64,000 nucleotides of DNA from Arcanobacterium haemolyticum DSM 20595 (GTDB taxonomy: Bacteria; Actinomycetota; Actinomycetes; Actinomycetales; Actinomycetaceae). A program made the position numbers and the translations under genes. Each line of letters opens with the position of its first letter. Within the stretch, counting starts at the first letter, position 1. The stretch lies in contig NC_014218.1 in assembly GCF_000092365.1 (NCBI RefSeq), positions 558,001 through 622,000 on the forward strand. The letters are read 5' to 3'. Positions 63,592 to 64,000 of the stretch are shown piece after piece. Below the pieces are notes generated by a model that saw only the letters and a program-made list of their open reading frames with translations, had not been told where the DNA came from and did no database searches.

Positions 63592-64000
63592 GTGACTACC
63601 ACGCCACAGCTCGCCGGAGGCAGCTCCAACGGCCTCGGACTCGGCGATTCAATCTACAACCGACTCCTCAAAGAGCGCATCATCTGGCTTGGCGATCAGG
63701 TCAAGGATGAGAACGCCAACATGATCTGCGCCCAGCTGCTCTTGCTTGCCGCTGAGGATCCAGAAAAAGACATCTACCTCTACATCAACTCGCCAGGCGG
63801 CTCCGTTACCGCAGGTATGGCAATTTTCGACACCATGCAATACATCAAGCCAGACGTGGCAACCGTGGGCATGGGCCTTGCGGCATCCATGGGGCAGTTC
63901 CTCCTCACGGCAGGCGCCAAGGGCAAGCGTTACATCACCCCACACACCCGTGTCCTGATGCACCAGCCACTCGGTGGCGCTGGCGGTACCGCAACCGAAA
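63592..64000 (+). CDS. clpP: ATP-dependent Clp protease proteolytic subunit, partial
   Basis: The first 136 residues of ClpP; the gene runs off the window. The catalytic Ser is S99 in GLAASMGQ and the His is H124 in LMHQP, with [20 protein letters not shown] before them. GTG 63592 with AAGGGGA upstream is my choice; ATG 63517 in the same frame would add a hydrophilic 25-residue leader. Actinobacteria usually have clpP1-clpP2 in tandem after tig, so a second clpP probably lies beyond the edge. Confidence 0.95.
   Translation, partial: MTTTPQLAGGSSNGLGLGDSIYNRLLKERIIWLGDQVKDENANMICAQLLLLAAEDPEKDIYLYINSPGGSVTAGMAIFDTMQYIKPDVATVGMGLAASMGQFLLTAGAKGKRYITPHTRVLMHQPLGGAGGTATE

Overview
The window looks like chromosome from a mid-GC Gram-positive actinobacterium, most likely an Actinomycetaceae member close to Arcanobacterium or Trueperella. 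This rests on anchored-repeat ABC transporter genes, LAxTG-type sortase signals, cysteine-poor ribosomal protein paralogues and an actinobacterial tig-clpP junction. The genus is inferred from gene content only; no 16S rRNA gene is present.

Region 1 (1-24,250) is mostly core and metabolic: an M13 metallopeptidase, rpiB, cysK-cysE, an IMPACT-family gene, rpmF, a lipoprotein, a cytoplasmic sialidase-like protein, a four-gene metal (probably zinc) ABC uptake operon with anchored-repeat proteins, cstA with its YbdD partner, an aldo/keto reductase, a zinc-sensor-like SmtB repressor with a 28% histidine protein, a deoxynucleoside kinase, a TDT transporter, a MogA/MoaB-type protein, and a sugar ABC importer joined to a cytoplasmic alpha-L-fucosidase. 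Sialidase-like and fucosidase genes together suggest use of host glycans.

Region 2 (24,250-37,500) is accessory: a large sortase-anchored coiled-coil surface protein, then a three-gene restriction-like module (two N6-adenine methylase genes and a GIY-YIG/helicase fusion) lying between a dead and a nearly intact copy of related IS3 elements. Next come an MFS exporter and the tail of a YcaO gene fused to a broken IS110 transposase, probably the wreck of a RiPP cluster.

Region 3 (37,500-49,080) is a decayed prophage: SNF2 helicase (cut by the IS110), sigma-like HTH protein, HNH, P27 small terminase, phage SAM synthetase, ParB-methylase, large terminase and a portal protein that ends in what looks like the tail of a serine recombinase. 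An AT-richer insertion (about 39.5-42.2 kb) inside it carries a possible halocin-C8-like bacteriocin precursor. A DUF1643 gene sits between terminase and portal.

Region 4 (49,080-64,000) has a secreted protein with a 39-residue membrane peptide, two LuxR-type two-component systems (one beside a FtsX-type ABC exporter), a broken DUF218 gene, and a zinc-starvation cassette: a COG0523-like protein without a visible P-loop, divergent from rpsN-rpmJ-rpmB-rpmG across two Zur-like boxes. Three tRNAs, trigger factor and the start of clpP close the window.

Zinc is the recurring theme: import (7.1-11.2 kb), storage or efflux sensing (15.5-16.2 kb), and ribosomal zinc sparing (58.4-60.4 kb).
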